Numbered from the stretch's first letter, positions 22,784-31,757 are shown. The stretch: DNA of 43,110 nt from an uncultured bacterium (GCA_946188155.1 CAMHUC010000028.1:1-43110), one strand, 5' to 3'. The notes: generated from the sequence alone by a model not told the origin. Program-made: numbers and translations.

Positions 22784-23824
22784 CTATTTATCGTGAGTAT
22801 TGTCTTCCTCAAATGGCAAGGCGCCGAGAAACCGATCAAAATCGCTTTGGAACAGACGGTCCTGCACGATGCGGTACTTCTCAAATTCCGTCTCGGCATG
22901 CAGCACGGCATCCTCGTGGCTCACACTCCCAGCATTGTCGAGGATTGGTCGCTCGTCACTCGAAAGATAGGCATCTATGCGCTTTGCCCAGTCCTCCATC
23001 GTCATCGGGATGTGCCGCTTGGCACGGCTCTCGGCAAACTCCAGCACAGCCGTCACGATGCGCCCCATATCCTCCAGTTCCATCTGCTTCAAGTAGTTCT
23101 TGGCAATCGTCACATCTGTCTTGACAATCTTTCCGTCGGGCGCATTCTCCCAAGTCGTCAGTCCCATGTGATCCTTGCCGGCATCAGCACGCTCCATAAT
23201 CAGCTCAGCGGCAGTCCGACCATGTACGGCATAATGCATCTTATTCTGAATCCGCTTGAAGAACAGCCGCGTCGTCGGAGCATCCTTGTTATAGTCCATA
23301 CTGGTGGCATAGATGTCCGTCAGCTTCTGGTAGAACCGCCGCTCGCTCAATCTAATCTCCCGTATCTCTGCCAGCAGGTGCTCAAAATAGTCATCACCAA
23401 GGAACGTGCCGTTCTCCATGCGCTTCCTGTCAAGCACATAGCCCCGTATAGCGTACTGCCGCAACACACTTGTAGCCCATTGGCGGAACTGAGTGGCACG
23501 GATGCTGTTCACCCGGTAGCCAACGGCGATGATGGCGTCGAGCTTATACATCACTACAGAGCGTTTTACAGCTCTGCCGCCTTCTTGCTGAACTGTTTCC
23601 ATTTTGGAAATAGTTGCTTCTTCGTTCAGCTCTCCCGTCTCAAAGACATTGGCAAGGTGCTTGCTGATGGCAGGCACTCCCACATCGAAAAGTGCTGCCA
23701 TAGCCTTCTGTGTACACCAAATTGTCTCATCGGCATACATTACCTCGATGCCTTGCTCCTTATTCTCCGCCTGGAAAATCAGGAACTCCGCCGTACTGTT
23801 TCTTATCTCACGCTTCTTTGCCAT
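22784..23824 (-). CDS. rhuM: RhuM-family protein inside the cas operon
   Basis: A full-length 346-residue RhuM-family protein, named after a Salmonella pathogenicity-island gene; the biochemical role is not known. The N-terminal half matches the family closely: TAEFLIFQAENKEQGIEVMY, ETIWCTQKAMAALFDV (helix-turn-helix-like), ISKHLANVFETGEL, and KLDAIIAVGYRVNSIRATQF. The second half has LSERRFYQKLTDIYATSMDY and TTRLFFKRIQNKMHYAVHGR, also conserved, and ends with a region lacking clear motifs. It begins 6 bp after the cas7 stop and ends 5 bp before cas4, so it is almost certainly co-transcribed with the cas genes. Composition looks similar to the cas genes. No transposase or repeat marks a recent insertion. 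A role as regulator, toxin or extra effector is speculation. Confidence 0.92.
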   Translation of the reverse strand: MAKKREIRNSTAEFLIFQAENKEQGIEVMYADETIWCTQKAMAALFDVGVPAISKHLANVFETGELNEEATISKMETVQQEGGRAVKRSVVMYKLDAIIAVGYRVNSIRATQFRQWATSVLRQYAIRGYVLDRKRMENGTFLGDDYFEHLLAEIREIRLSERRFYQKLTDIYATSMDYNKDAPTTRLFFKRIQNKMHYAVHGRTAAELIMERADAGKDHMGLTTWENAPDGKIVKTDVTIAKNYLKQMELEDMGRIVTAVLEFAESRAKRHIPMTMEDWAKRIDAYLSSDERPILDNAGSVSHEDAVLHAETEFEKYRIVQDRLFQSDFDRFLGALPFEEDNTHDK

Positions 23825-23830
23825 AGGCGG

Positions 23831-24682
23831 TTAGATTATTTCTTCGATGGTCACACCTGCAGGAAGAGCATCTTTGTCGATGGTAACCGTGTAATCAGAG
23901 AAAGCACGAGGGGCACCTTCGCATTTCTTTCTCACCGTCACTAAATCAAAGAGCTTATTGGCAGGAGCGTTACCTAAAACAGATTCGTGTTTGAATACTA
24001 CCAGTTTCTGTGCACTCATCAATCCACGTGCGGCTGAGCGGTCAACATCAAACATATTCTTCAAAGCATTCCAAAAGAGTGCGAGGTCTTCCTCAGAGAA
24101 CCCAGTCTGTTTGCCAAGATTGGCAGAAATAAAACCGTGACAGACGTATAGACCATAAGGAACAGTGGCTTTGCGCCCCATAGTGCGGTTATCGCCTCCT
24201 TGTTTCTCTGCTTCTTTTTCTGTCGCCACAGCCATACGGGTAATGGAGTGTTCCATTGTAGCTATAGGATCAACGGAACGTGCAAACGTCAACTTGATAG
24301 GGCCGCGAACCTGACCTGCGTTTTTGCCTGTAGACATTACAGCACCAAAGGTTCTGACATCAAAATATTTCCGACACATAACATCTCTGGCGGCAGATGT
24401 CTTGTCTTTAGCATTCTTCACGCTCTCTTCATCATGAGCGGCATCGATGGATTTGTTCAACACTGCTTTTTCCTTAATGAAGACATCATATCCTTCAGCG
24501 CAGTCTTTTGCTACTTGCACATAGTTGCGCACTTTTCGCTTCAGACAGACGTCCGTCACCAGCCCCATTCCTGTCTCAGCATCCACACGGGGCAAGTTGC
24601 CTGCATCGGGGTCACCATTTGGATTACCGTCCTGTACATCAAAGATGTAAACGAAATCAATTCTGTTTTTAAGTTCTGACAT
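23831..24682 (-). CDS. cas7c: Type I-C Cascade backbone protein Cas7 (Csd2)
   Basis: Forms the helical backbone that coats the crRNA in the I-C surveillance complex. The 283 residues match Csd2. Diagnostic segments are [20 protein letters not shown] near the N-terminus, [16 protein letters not shown], and [20 protein letters not shown] (about 108-127). The [18 protein letters not shown] segment is also typical. It starts 19 bp after cas8c, the widest gap within the operon, and rhuM follows 6 bp downstream. Confidence 0.97.
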   Translation of the reverse strand: MSELKNRIDFVYIFDVQDGNPNGDPDAGNLPRVDAETGMGLVTDVCLKRKVRNYVQVAKDCAEGYDVFIKEKAVLNKSIDAAHDEESVKNAKDKTSAARDVMCRKYFDVRTFGAVMSTGKNAGQVRGPIKLTFARSVDPIATMEHSITRMAVATEKEAEKQGGDNRTMGRKATVPYGLYVCHGFISANLGKQTGFSEEDLALFWNALKNMFDVDRSAARGLMSAQKLVVFKHESVLGNAPANKLFDLVTVRKKCEGAPRAFSDYTVTIDKDALPAGVTIEEII

Positions 24683-24701
24683 AATAGTATGATTTTAATT
24701 G

Positions 24702-26456
24702 TTATTCTTCGTTATCATTATCCTCGTTCTTGGTAAAGAAATCCTGTCGCTGATGATAGTAGCCGATGAAGAAGCGGCCTTGATCCTGCAAATCCAGTTG
24801 AGGTCTGAAACCATTGGCATCAATCTTGCTGATGATTTCCTGCTTCAGCTTCTCGAAGTAAACCTTCCGTCCCTCATTCTTCAGATTCTCCACATGATGA
24901 TTAGAGAGATTCAGGATGGTAGAGAATACGGCAGCAGGGGTGGAACTGGCGGAATTCATATACCGCTCACGGATAGAATGTTGGTTGTTTGCCTCTTCCT
25001 GAATCTTATCAAGCACGGCAAACAGTCGGCCACAGAGGTAGCCTTGGTTGGTGTTTTCTTTGTCTAACATAACTTGTATTTTTTGTTCATTATTCTTTAG
25101 TCTGTTGAGATATGCCTTGATGATGGCGGCACGGGTTATATGCACCGCATTTTTGTCTTTTTCTCCCGATTCCACCCGGATACGTCTGATGCAAGAAGCA
25201 AAGAGCGTTTGAGGATATGGCAGTCCCTCAAAGATACTTTTTACTACTGCTTCCGGCAAATTCGGTGTAGCATCCGAAACCTTGCCACCAAGTGTTACTG
25301 TGCTGATGATATTACGCAGACCTATATATGGTTTCTTTTCCGGCCGGATGTCAACGACCTCCATATCATCAAAATGTCTGCAGATGGTTTCTGCAAACTG
25401 CTTCAATGGAATCTCTGCCCAGTAAGTAACCGCAATGCGTGCTGCATTGGGGGCCAAGCCTAAGATATAGAATATTTCATCAGATGAGGATTTCAGTGTT
25501 CCCTTGTAGATTGACTCAAAGACTTTTCGCACCTGCTCGATATTCCGATTGGGGGCGTCAGATTGTTCGTTGAAGCCAAAAAGACTGAAGAAACTGTCTT
25601 CTGCTTTTTGTCCCGCTTCATCATTCTTGGAAGCCCAGAAAATGAAAGTGCGATTACCTGTCACAAATTTATTTCTGGAGTTCTTTGAAAGCATTTTCAA
25701 TAAAGATGTCGTATACTTAAACTCTGCTTCTTCGGATATAGGAGCATTGAGCCCCATTTTTTTTCCATAAGAATCATATCCAGAACTTACTTGAAACGAT
25801 ACAAGTTTTGCATTGCTCTTTCCGCCATTTACAAATGTGCTATAGGTCGTATTTACTGGCTTTGCCTTTTGACCAGTTACAAGACACAATGCTGGCTCAT
25901 TCTCATTTACGACATTGTCTATCTTGTTCGTAATTACTTCTTTGTCAGATGCAGCTAATACTGTATTGCCAACTATGCGGAATGTAATGTTTTTGTTTAA
26001 TGACTTACACAGCTCATCCCAATTCGGATCTTTTTGCATAGTGTCAATAGTATTTTGATCATATTGTTGATAAAAGAGATACACTGCCTTTGCATATTCA
26101 TTAAGAGGCAGAATACTATAAAGCCATTTTACATCTTCTATAAATGCTTCAAAGTTTTTTTTATTCTTCTTAATCTCCTCAGCTATGTTTATTTGTTTTC
26201 CCACTTTAACGTCTTTCAACCCTAACACATACGAACCATTATCGCCAAGGCTATGTGGTACGGGTGAAGAAGTCCTTTCTTCTGGCCTAAATGTCTGTAA
26301 AACAATTCCATTATCGTCCCCCAAAGGTTCCAAACCTTTGAAGTTGCCATTCTTATCGATTAAAATGGCATATCTGAAGTTTACATACGCTGTTTGAAAA
26401 GAAGGCAAATCATCTTTGCATCTCTCATAATAGTCATAAAGTGCTTTCAATATCAT
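24702..26456 (-). CDS. cas8c: Type I-C Cascade large subunit Cas8c (Csd1)
   Basis: The large subunit that recognises the PAM and starts target unwinding. The 584 residues match Csd1. The N-terminus MILKALYDYYERCKDDLPSF is typical, as are CLVTGQKAKPV (about 192), FVTGNRTFIFWAS and LGLAPNAARIAVTYWAEIPL. In I-C systems an internal start within cas8c yields Cas11; the protein from the last 120 or so codons could do so here, but no start with a clear ribosome site was identified. The ATG overlaps the stop of cas5c by 4 bp (ATGA), so translation is coupled. Confidence 0.97.
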   Translation of the reverse strand: MILKALYDYYERCKDDLPSFQTAYVNFRYAILIDKNGNFKGLEPLGDDNGIVLQTFRPEERTSSPVPHSLGDNGSYVLGLKDVKVGKQINIAEEIKKNKKNFEAFIEDVKWLYSILPLNEYAKAVYLFYQQYDQNTIDTMQKDPNWDELCKSLNKNITFRIVGNTVLAASDKEVITNKIDNVVNENEPALCLVTGQKAKPVNTTYSTFVNGGKSNAKLVSFQVSSGYDSYGKKMGLNAPISEEAEFKYTTSLLKMLSKNSRNKFVTGNRTFIFWASKNDEAGQKAEDSFFSLFGFNEQSDAPNRNIEQVRKVFESIYKGTLKSSSDEIFYILGLAPNAARIAVTYWAEIPLKQFAETICRHFDDMEVVDIRPEKKPYIGLRNIISTVTLGGKVSDATPNLPEAVVKSIFEGLPYPQTLFASCIRRIRVESGEKDKNAVHITRAAIIKAYLNRLKNNEQKIQVMLDKENTNQGYLCGRLFAVLDKIQEEANNQHSIRERYMNSASSTPAAVFSTILNLSNHHVENLKNEGRKVYFEKLKQEIISKIDANGFRPQLDLQDQGRFFIGYYHQRQDFFTKNEDNDNEE

Positions 26457-27133
26457 CGCAGTATCTCCTCACTATCTTTTGATGGAACAATAATTGTGCC
26501 GTTCTCCATCCGTGCACGGTAGAACATGGCGGATGGATTCTTCAAGTCCTGCTCGAAGTCCATATCATAGAGCATAATGCCAAAATCGCGGCTTTCACTG
26601 ATTGGGTTAGGCAATTCCTCTGTTTCCGGATTTACCAGTCTGAAGGATGCCACACACTCACGAGTTCCCAAATAGGGTTGATTGAAGCATTGCCCTTTAC
26701 TGGCACGCCGCTCAAACATGGCATTGTATTTTGCCGGATTTTCATCATGATGCTCCCCGTCAAACAAATCTGGCTGTTTTGTTCTCTTCCGCTGAGGAAT
26801 GAATTCCAGTTTCGCCCAGATACGGTATCTGACATCTTTTAATAATAGGCTGTTCTTCTGTTGACGTTTGTCTTCTATATAGATGGGATTCTTCGATGCC
26901 ACAGCCCCCACTTCATTACGACGCACTGAAGTCCATTTGATAGGATTCAGTACCTCTATCTTTGTCACTTGCCAATGAATGGCGGGCTTCCAGAAGATGG
27001 CCTCAAAGATAGCACGTGCGGCAGAAGGCGTAATGACATCATAACTCACCCGTTCCACTTTCAGTTCCGGACGGGTGAAGCAGGCCATCGCCCCCCATAC
27101 TTCTAAACAGAATTCCTTGTCGTAGTATTCCAT
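26453..27133 (-). CDS. cas5c: Type I-C Cas5c (Cas5d), crRNA-processing subunit
   Basis: In type I-C, which lacks Cas6, this protein cuts the CRISPR transcript and then caps the crRNA 5' end. No cas6 is present in this window, in agreement. The start is the ATG at 27133, giving 226 residues; an upstream GTG at 27166 is in frame but would overlap cas3. Family segments are KEFCLEVWGAMACFTRPELK at the N-terminus, VERVSYDVITPSAARAIFEA and AIHWQVTKIEVLNPIKWTSV. The C-terminal REFGIMLYDMDF-like segment is present as SRDFGIMLYDMDF. It overlaps cas8c by 4 bp and follows cas3 by 5 bp. Confidence 0.96.
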   Translation of the reverse strand: MEYYDKEFCLEVWGAMACFTRPELKVERVSYDVITPSAARAIFEAIFWKPAIHWQVTKIEVLNPIKWTSVRRNEVGAVASKNPIYIEDKRQQKNSLLLKDVRYRIWAKLEFIPQRKRTKQPDLFDGEHHDENPAKYNAMFERRASKGQCFNQPYLGTRECVASFRLVNPETEELPNPISESRDFGIMLYDMDFEQDLKNPSAMFYRARMENGTIIVPSKDSEEILR

Positions 27134-27138
27134 ATCGC

Positions 27139-29310
27139 TTATATTATATATGTTTCTTCTAACCACTGATTCTCTATTGACAATCCTGTGTCATCGTGGT
27201 AGAATGCAGGATTGGTGATTACGCAGATATTCTCAAAAGGTTCCTCTATGGCTCCTGTGCTCTTCAGCTTGTCAAAGTCGTGCTTGCGTATATTGACACT
27301 GTATTGAGCCATCTGCCTCATCAACTGATAAGAGGGACCTTCCGAAAGTAACCGCTGATAAAGATTGATGCTGTCATGCCAATTGATGAGGACTGATATA
27401 GACTGGTCATCAATCAAATGGAATCGGCTCGCCGCCTCCTCAAACTCGCATTCGGGCTTATAGAGTAATTCTTGCATTTGCTGCTTGTCGAAGTTGTCAA
27501 TCCGGCAATGAAGTTGCTTGAAATAAGCAACCATTGTCTCTGGCGCAAACCAGTCATATCGTCCAACCATATTTAGCCGCGCGTTGTTTGTCTGTGAAAT
27601 AAAGCCTTGCGGCAGAGGATGTTCCTTTCCCAAACTGAACACGTAGGTAGTGCAAATACCGTTTTTCCCTTCACGGTTACAGCGCCCTGCTGCCTGAAGA
27701 ATCGAATCAAGCCCCGCCTCCTGACGATAAACCACGGGGAAATCGATATCAACACCAGCTTCGACGAGTTGTGTGGAAATTACTCTGATGGGGCTACCGC
27801 TGCCCTCTTTCAATGCACGTCTAATATGTTTTATTGTTGCTGCCACATGTGTAGGGCACATCATTCGCGAAAGATGCAAACATATTCCCTCGTTTGGCAA
27901 TCTCTCATAAAGCTCTTTGGCATCCCTACGAGTATTCACAATGCAGAGAACTCGCTGATGATTGACCAATTGCGCTGCTATTTCATCGTATGATTTAGGA
28001 GTGTCATCGATTTCCAACTTCACACGTCTCAGTTTATCGTGAAGTTTCGCCTCGGCAGGGATAATCTCATGAACAGAGTCCAAAGCATCAAATCCGACAG
28101 AAGGATTAGTGCCCTCTATTCTTCCTGACAACACAGGCTGACTGGCAGTGGTAAATAGAACGGAAACACCAAAAAAGCGACACAACGTGTCAAGCGTATG
28201 GACTATAGGCTTATAAAAGTTCATCGGCAGGGTCTGTACTTCATCCAGTATCAGTACACTCTTGACTATGTTGTGAAGCTTCCGACAATCGGAACGCTTA
28301 TTGCTGAACAGCGACTCGAACAATTGCACGTTGGTCGTTACAACAATGGGATAATCCCAGTTTTCCGTGGCCAGTTGCATTCGCCCTCTCATCTCTTGAT
28401 TCTTAATGCCTTCAGGGTTAAAGTTTGAATGGTGTTCCAATACATTCTCCTCACCCAAGATTGCTTTCAGCGTGGCAGCAGTCTGGGTTATGATACTTGT
28501 GTAAGGTATGGCAATGACTATCCTGTTCAGATGATGCTTTACTGCATGGTGCAACGCCCAAAGTACGGAGGCCAATGTTTTTCCTCCGCCAGTTGGAACC
28601 GTCAGGCTATAGAGTCCCATTTCCTCCTGACTTTCCTTGATACACTGTTCCTGCACATAGTTGCGGATGCGGTTTACCTCTGTATCAATAGACTGTTCCC
28701 TCAGAATCCGTAAGTGCGACTCTAATCTCACTAACAAATCTTCCATCTGAGCATGGCTGCCGCGAAGTGCAGCCTGCTCAGGGTTCATAAAGTTTTCTGT
28801 ATCAAGGCTGTCGGCATCTACCAAACAAGAGAACAGCATTCGCACAATATGATGGTAATCATACTTTTCTGCTTTGCCAAACTTCGGCTGGGCACAGGGC
28901 ATATTTTCACCTATTGTAACATCACTTGGAATATCGCGCTTCGCTTCCTCTATGTAGTCACAATAATCATAAAGTCCACGATGATGCCCTGCTATAGGCT
29001 GTGCTATTAGTGGAGCTATATGTGGATATTGATTCCTGACAATACAGGCTCCGACGTATGCATGGCGGGGGCCACTTTTTATATGAGCATACTCTTTATT
29101 GTAACCAGTAGCTCCTTGAATGAACTTCTGCCATTCTGCCTGTTCCTTACCTTTGTCATGGAGCCGTCCCATAACAGCCCCCAAATCGCCCATACCGAAC
29201 TCCGCTGCAAACTTTGAAGCAAGTTCTGCAACTCCACACTGGTGGTCATCATTAGTTTGAATACGACCATCATTACTTATGTGAGATATGATGACTCTAT
29301 TCTTACCCAT
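27139..29310 (-). CDS. cas3: CRISPR-associated nuclease-helicase Cas3
   Basis: Recruited by Cascade to unwind and degrade target DNA. The chosen ATG at 29310 gives 723 residues; an in-frame TTG at 29352 is less likely. The HD nuclease domain comes first: DDHQCGVAELASKFAAEFG with its His, then MGRLHDKGK and PIAGHHRGLYD. The helicase follows: TVPTGGGKTLASVLWALHHA (Walker A), LILDEVQTLP (DEVQ in place of DEAH), FTTASQPVL (motif III), STQLVEAGVDIDFP and LQAAGRCNREGK (motif VI). The HD and helicase domains are fused in the usual order. It is the first gene of the operon; its promoter is at 29432-29439. Confidence 0.97.
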   Translation of the reverse strand: MGKNRVIISHISNDGRIQTNDDHQCGVAELASKFAAEFGMGDLGAVMGRLHDKGKEQAEWQKFIQGATGYNKEYAHIKSGPRHAYVGACIVRNQYPHIAPLIAQPIAGHHRGLYDYCDYIEEAKRDIPSDVTIGENMPCAQPKFGKAEKYDYHHIVRMLFSCLVDADSLDTENFMNPEQAALRGSHAQMEDLLVRLESHLRILREQSIDTEVNRIRNYVQEQCIKESQEEMGLYSLTVPTGGGKTLASVLWALHHAVKHHLNRIVIAIPYTSIITQTAATLKAILGEENVLEHHSNFNPEGIKNQEMRGRMQLATENWDYPIVVTTNVQLFESLFSNKRSDCRKLHNIVKSVLILDEVQTLPMNFYKPIVHTLDTLCRFFGVSVLFTTASQPVLSGRIEGTNPSVGFDALDSVHEIIPAEAKLHDKLRRVKLEIDDTPKSYDEIAAQLVNHQRVLCIVNTRRDAKELYERLPNEGICLHLSRMMCPTHVAATIKHIRRALKEGSGSPIRVISTQLVEAGVDIDFPVVYRQEAGLDSILQAAGRCNREGKNGICTTYVFSLGKEHPLPQGFISQTNNARLNMVGRYDWFAPETMVAYFKQLHCRIDNFDKQQMQELLYKPECEFEEAASRFHLIDDQSISVLINWHDSINLYQRLLSEGPSYQLMRQMAQYSVNIRKHDFDKLKSTGAIEEPFENICVITNPAFYHDDTGLSIENQWLEETYII

Positions 29311-29431
29311 AGAGTTAATAGGTTGCAGAGATGTTCTTAAAGATTCTTTCAAGTATATTAGTTGTCAATATATTAGCAAGTTGCACCATTGGCGATGACA
29401 TTTGCTTTAGATGTTTCTATTTCAGCAAATG

Positions 29432-29439
29432 CAAAAGTA
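29432..29439 (-). promoter_or_regulatory. -7 element of the cas operon
   Basis: The minus strand reads TACTTTTG about 120 bp before the cas3 ATG. No -33 TTTG is found at the right spacing. The long leader (about 115 nt) could hold regulation. Confidence 0.6.
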
Positions 29440-29588
29440 CAATTAAAATCGATTAATCGGATGGGGCGGGAGGGATTTTAAGATTATTTTAACAGATGAA
29501 GCGTGCAGGGGGACATGCTCACTGGGGACAGGCCCGTGTGATTCCGGTGGAAAATCGCCAGTGCTCACAAGGGGCTGGCCTTTGTGAA

Positions 29589-29782
29589 CCCTCCTACCCT
29601 CCTACCCAGAAGTAAATTTGAAATGATTAGGCAATACAATTTTAAGAATTTTATTTAATATGTATAAAATTCAATTTATATATAAATATATATATTTATA
29701 TATAAATTGAATTTCTATTAAGACATTTGAAAATCTTTTGAGTTCAGAGTAAAAAATGCATTTGGGTAGGAGGGTAGGAGGG
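29589..29782. repeat. Nested palindromic element in the intergenic region
   Basis: A perfect 20-bp inverted repeat (29589-29608, CCCTCCTACCCTCCTACCCA, against 29763-29782) encloses a perfect 46-bp palindrome with 23-bp arms centred between 29690 and 29691 (29668-29713), made of TTTATATATAAATATA-type sequence. The right arm continues as further GGGTAGGAG copies to 29788. The block is gene-free and lies within the 890-bp gap between cas3 and the pectate lyase. Confidence 0.85.
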
Positions 29783-29859
29783 TAGGAGTGCTCACGAAGG
29801 GGTCCAAGGTCATCGTGTGTCAATGGCATCCAAGAATAAGCACCGTCCCTTTGTTAGGC

Positions 29860-29973
29860 AGGAGCCTCCGCGCACACCGCACCAGTTTATTAGCCCTCGG
29901 CAGGAGGCTCTTAATCCGGATTAGGAGGCTCTTGTCGGCAGCAGGAGGCTTCTATTTTCAACAAGAGCCTGCT
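29860..29973. repeat. Spaced AGGAGGCT repeats
   Basis: AGGAGGCTCTT or AGGAGGCTTCT occurs at 29902, 29923 and 29943, spaced 21 and 20 bp. AGGAGCCTCC at 29860 and AAGAGCCTGCT at 29963 are related inverted copies. The spacing of about two helical turns would place the motifs on one face of the DNA. Nothing codes here that can be supported. Confidence 0.5.
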
Positions 29974-30096
29974 ATTAGGCATATTTATGCACAAGCTGCT
30001 GAAAACGAACATGTTGAGCGTCAGTTAACTCGCATAACGAGGAGGAGCGTAATATTGCCCCTTATTTTTGCTGACAGACCTTGTGAGATTCGAAAT

Positions 30097-30134
30097 ATAA
30101 GTCCTCAAAAGGCATAATAAGTCCTCAAAAGGCA
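30097..30134 (+). promoter_or_regulatory. 18-bp direct repeat, likely activator site for the pectate lyase
   Basis: ATAAGTCCTCAAAAGGCA occurs at 30097-30114 and 30117-30134, identical and 20 bp apart from start to start. The second copy ends 21 bp before the -7 element, so it covers the -33 region. Direct repeats in this place are typical of activator sites, for example of hybrid two-component regulators of polysaccharide genes. Confidence 0.55.
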
Positions 30135-30155
30135 CAAAATATGGAGAATTATTAG

Positions 30156-30163
30156 TAACTTTG
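30156..30163 (+). promoter_or_regulatory. -7 element of the pectate lyase gene
   Basis: TAACTTTG at 30156-30163 matches the consensus. No -33 TTTG is present at 19-21 bp upstream, where the direct repeat lies instead. Transcription should start near 30170, about 33 nt before the ATG. Confidence 0.7.
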
Positions 30164-30202
30164 CAGCCGAAATCAAAGAGTATTCACTAAACAAGAAACA
30201 GA

Positions 30203-31564
30203 ATGAACATGAAACGACAAGCCTTAGTATGGCTCTCGAGCCTGCTGCTACCGCTCCTGGCGATGGCCGAAACGAGTATCTATGACCTGCAGAAGCCCTT
30301 CGGATTCTGTACCCAGTCGTCGCGCACTGCCGACACGCCCTACGACATCACTGGCGGCGGCTGCTATGCCTACCCCGTGGAGGGAGTGGCCGAGGGGGAG
30401 GTGATCACGCTGACGTCGAACGGCGGCGACATGCGGAGCGACATCGAGGCCGCCATCAAGGGCCACAGCGTGATCATCTTCGACGGCTCTGAGGGCGACT
30501 TCAGCGTGTCGAGCACCATCTCGCTGACGAGCATCAAGAACAAGACGCTGATAGGCATCAACAATGCGCGCCTGAAGACAACGTGGTATGCCACGCAGGA
30601 GATCATCGACGCGCTCAACGCTGCTGGCGTGCCCAGCATGAGCACCAGCAGCGGCGGCGGCAAACTGTCGAACGGAACGGAGGTGAAGGAACAGGCGGAG
30701 TTTAACACCCGCCAGATCATCATCGACCTGACGGGCGACACGAAGGAGACGTACCGCAAGTCGGGCATCTTCTACTTCAAGAGCTGCCAGAACCTGATTA
30801 TCCGCAACCTGCAGTTCGCCGGCCCCGGCTCCATCGACGTGGGCGGCGACGACCTGGTATCATTCTACGGCACGAAGAACTGCTGGGTGGACCACTGCGA
30901 CTTTGCCGACGGCATGGACGGCAACTTCGACATCACGCAGAAGTCGGACTTCAACACCGTGAGTTGGTGTACCTTCAGTTATACGGACCACTCGTATATG
31001 CACCAGAACACCAACCTGGTGGGCAGCAGCGACAGCGAGGCGACGGGATATCTGAACACCACGTTCGCCTTCAACCACTGGGGCGACAACTGCCGCGCCC
31101 GCATGCCGATGGCCAGGGTTGGCAAGATACACATGCTGAACAACTACTACACCTGCACGAGCGGCAACAACTGCATCAACCCGCGGAAGAACTCGGAATT
31201 CCTGGTGGAGGGCAACTACTTCGCCACGGGCGTGAAGAAGATCTACAGCCAGTCGGGCGCCACGGTCGTGACATGGGCTGCGAGCAACTATGTGGCTGAC
31301 AAGTCGGCCACGAAGCCCTCGTCGCTGGGCGCTACGGTGACGGTGCCGTATGCCTACGACGTGGCCGACGCTGAGACGGTGCCCGCGGAGGTGGGTACGC
31401 ATGCCGGCGCGACGCTGTTTGGCGAGACGGGCCAGCAGACGGCCATCAGGCAGGTGGCGACGGGCGCCCCGGCGCGGCAGGAGCGCTACAACCTGGCCGG
31501 ACAGCGCGTCGGCGAGAATGCCCGCGGCGTGATCATCACAAACGGGAAGCTAATCGTGAGATAA
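30203..31564 (+). CDS. Secreted pectate lyase (polysaccharide lyase family 1-like)
   Basis: Cleaves pectate by beta-elimination outside the cytoplasm. The 453 residues begin with a signal peptide (MNMKRQALVWLSSLLLPLLA, cut near AMA). The parallel beta-helix follows: SVIIFDGSEGDF, NKTLIGINNARL, NLIIRNLQFAG, and CWVDHCDFADGMDGNFDI (about 227-244), with the WVDHC signature and calcium-binding Asp. The FNHWGDNCRARMPMARVG segment (about 290-307) carries the catalytic Arg and substrate-binding residues. The tail ERYNLAGQRV...GVIITNGKLIVR resembles the short C-terminal tails of Prevotella secreted proteins and may relate to type IX sorting. A terminator at 31567-31600 follows, so it is a single-gene unit. 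No susC/susD genes are adjacent. Confidence 0.92.
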   Translation: MNMKRQALVWLSSLLLPLLAMAETSIYDLQKPFGFCTQSSRTADTPYDITGGGCYAYPVEGVAEGEVITLTSNGGDMRSDIEAAIKGHSVIIFDGSEGDFSVSSTISLTSIKNKTLIGINNARLKTTWYATQEIIDALNAAGVPSMSTSSGGGKLSNGTEVKEQAEFNTRQIIIDLTGDTKETYRKSGIFYFKSCQNLIIRNLQFAGPGSIDVGGDDLVSFYGTKNCWVDHCDFADGMDGNFDITQKSDFNTVSWCTFSYTDHSYMHQNTNLVGSSDSEATGYLNTTFAFNHWGDNCRARMPMARVGKIHMLNNYYTCTSGNNCINPRKNSEFLVEGNYFATGVKKIYSQSGATVVTWAASNYVADKSATKPSSLGATVTVPYAYDVADAETVPAEVGTHAGATLFGETGQQTAIRQVATGAPARQERYNLAGQRVGENARGVIITNGKLIVR

Positions 31565-31566
31565 TG

Positions 31567-31600
31567 AAAGCCCCCCGCCATACCCGTGGCGGGGGCTTTT
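31567..31600 (+). terminator. Terminator of the pectate lyase gene
   Basis: AAAGCCCCCCGCCA pairs with TGGCGGGGGCTTT around TACCCG, ending in a short T-run. It lies 3 bp after the stop codon. The bases 31601-31757 after it hold no recognisable feature. Confidence 0.9.
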
Positions 31601-31757
31601 CTTAATTTATGCTGAACAGCCTAAGTTTTTCTTTTTAACACGAATTGCCATTAATTGAATACGAATTTTTCATTTGGCGTTATGCTACTGTTCAGGAACT
31701 TATCACTACACAGAGTAAAAAAGTCAGTCGTTCAAAACCCCATAGCATAAGATAATG

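Noticed and set aside
22784..23824. RhuM as a recently inserted mobile gene
   Set aside because: No transposase, inverted repeats or target duplication at its borders, and its spacing matches the cas genes.
22793..23944. 383-codon plus-strand frame opposite rhuM
   Set aside because: No recognised domain and antisense to a complete RhuM-family gene inside an operon.
29788..30117. 109-codon plus-strand frame before the pectate lyase
   Set aside because: It spans the AGGAGGCT and direct-repeat regions and has no domain; it is better explained as regulatory DNA.
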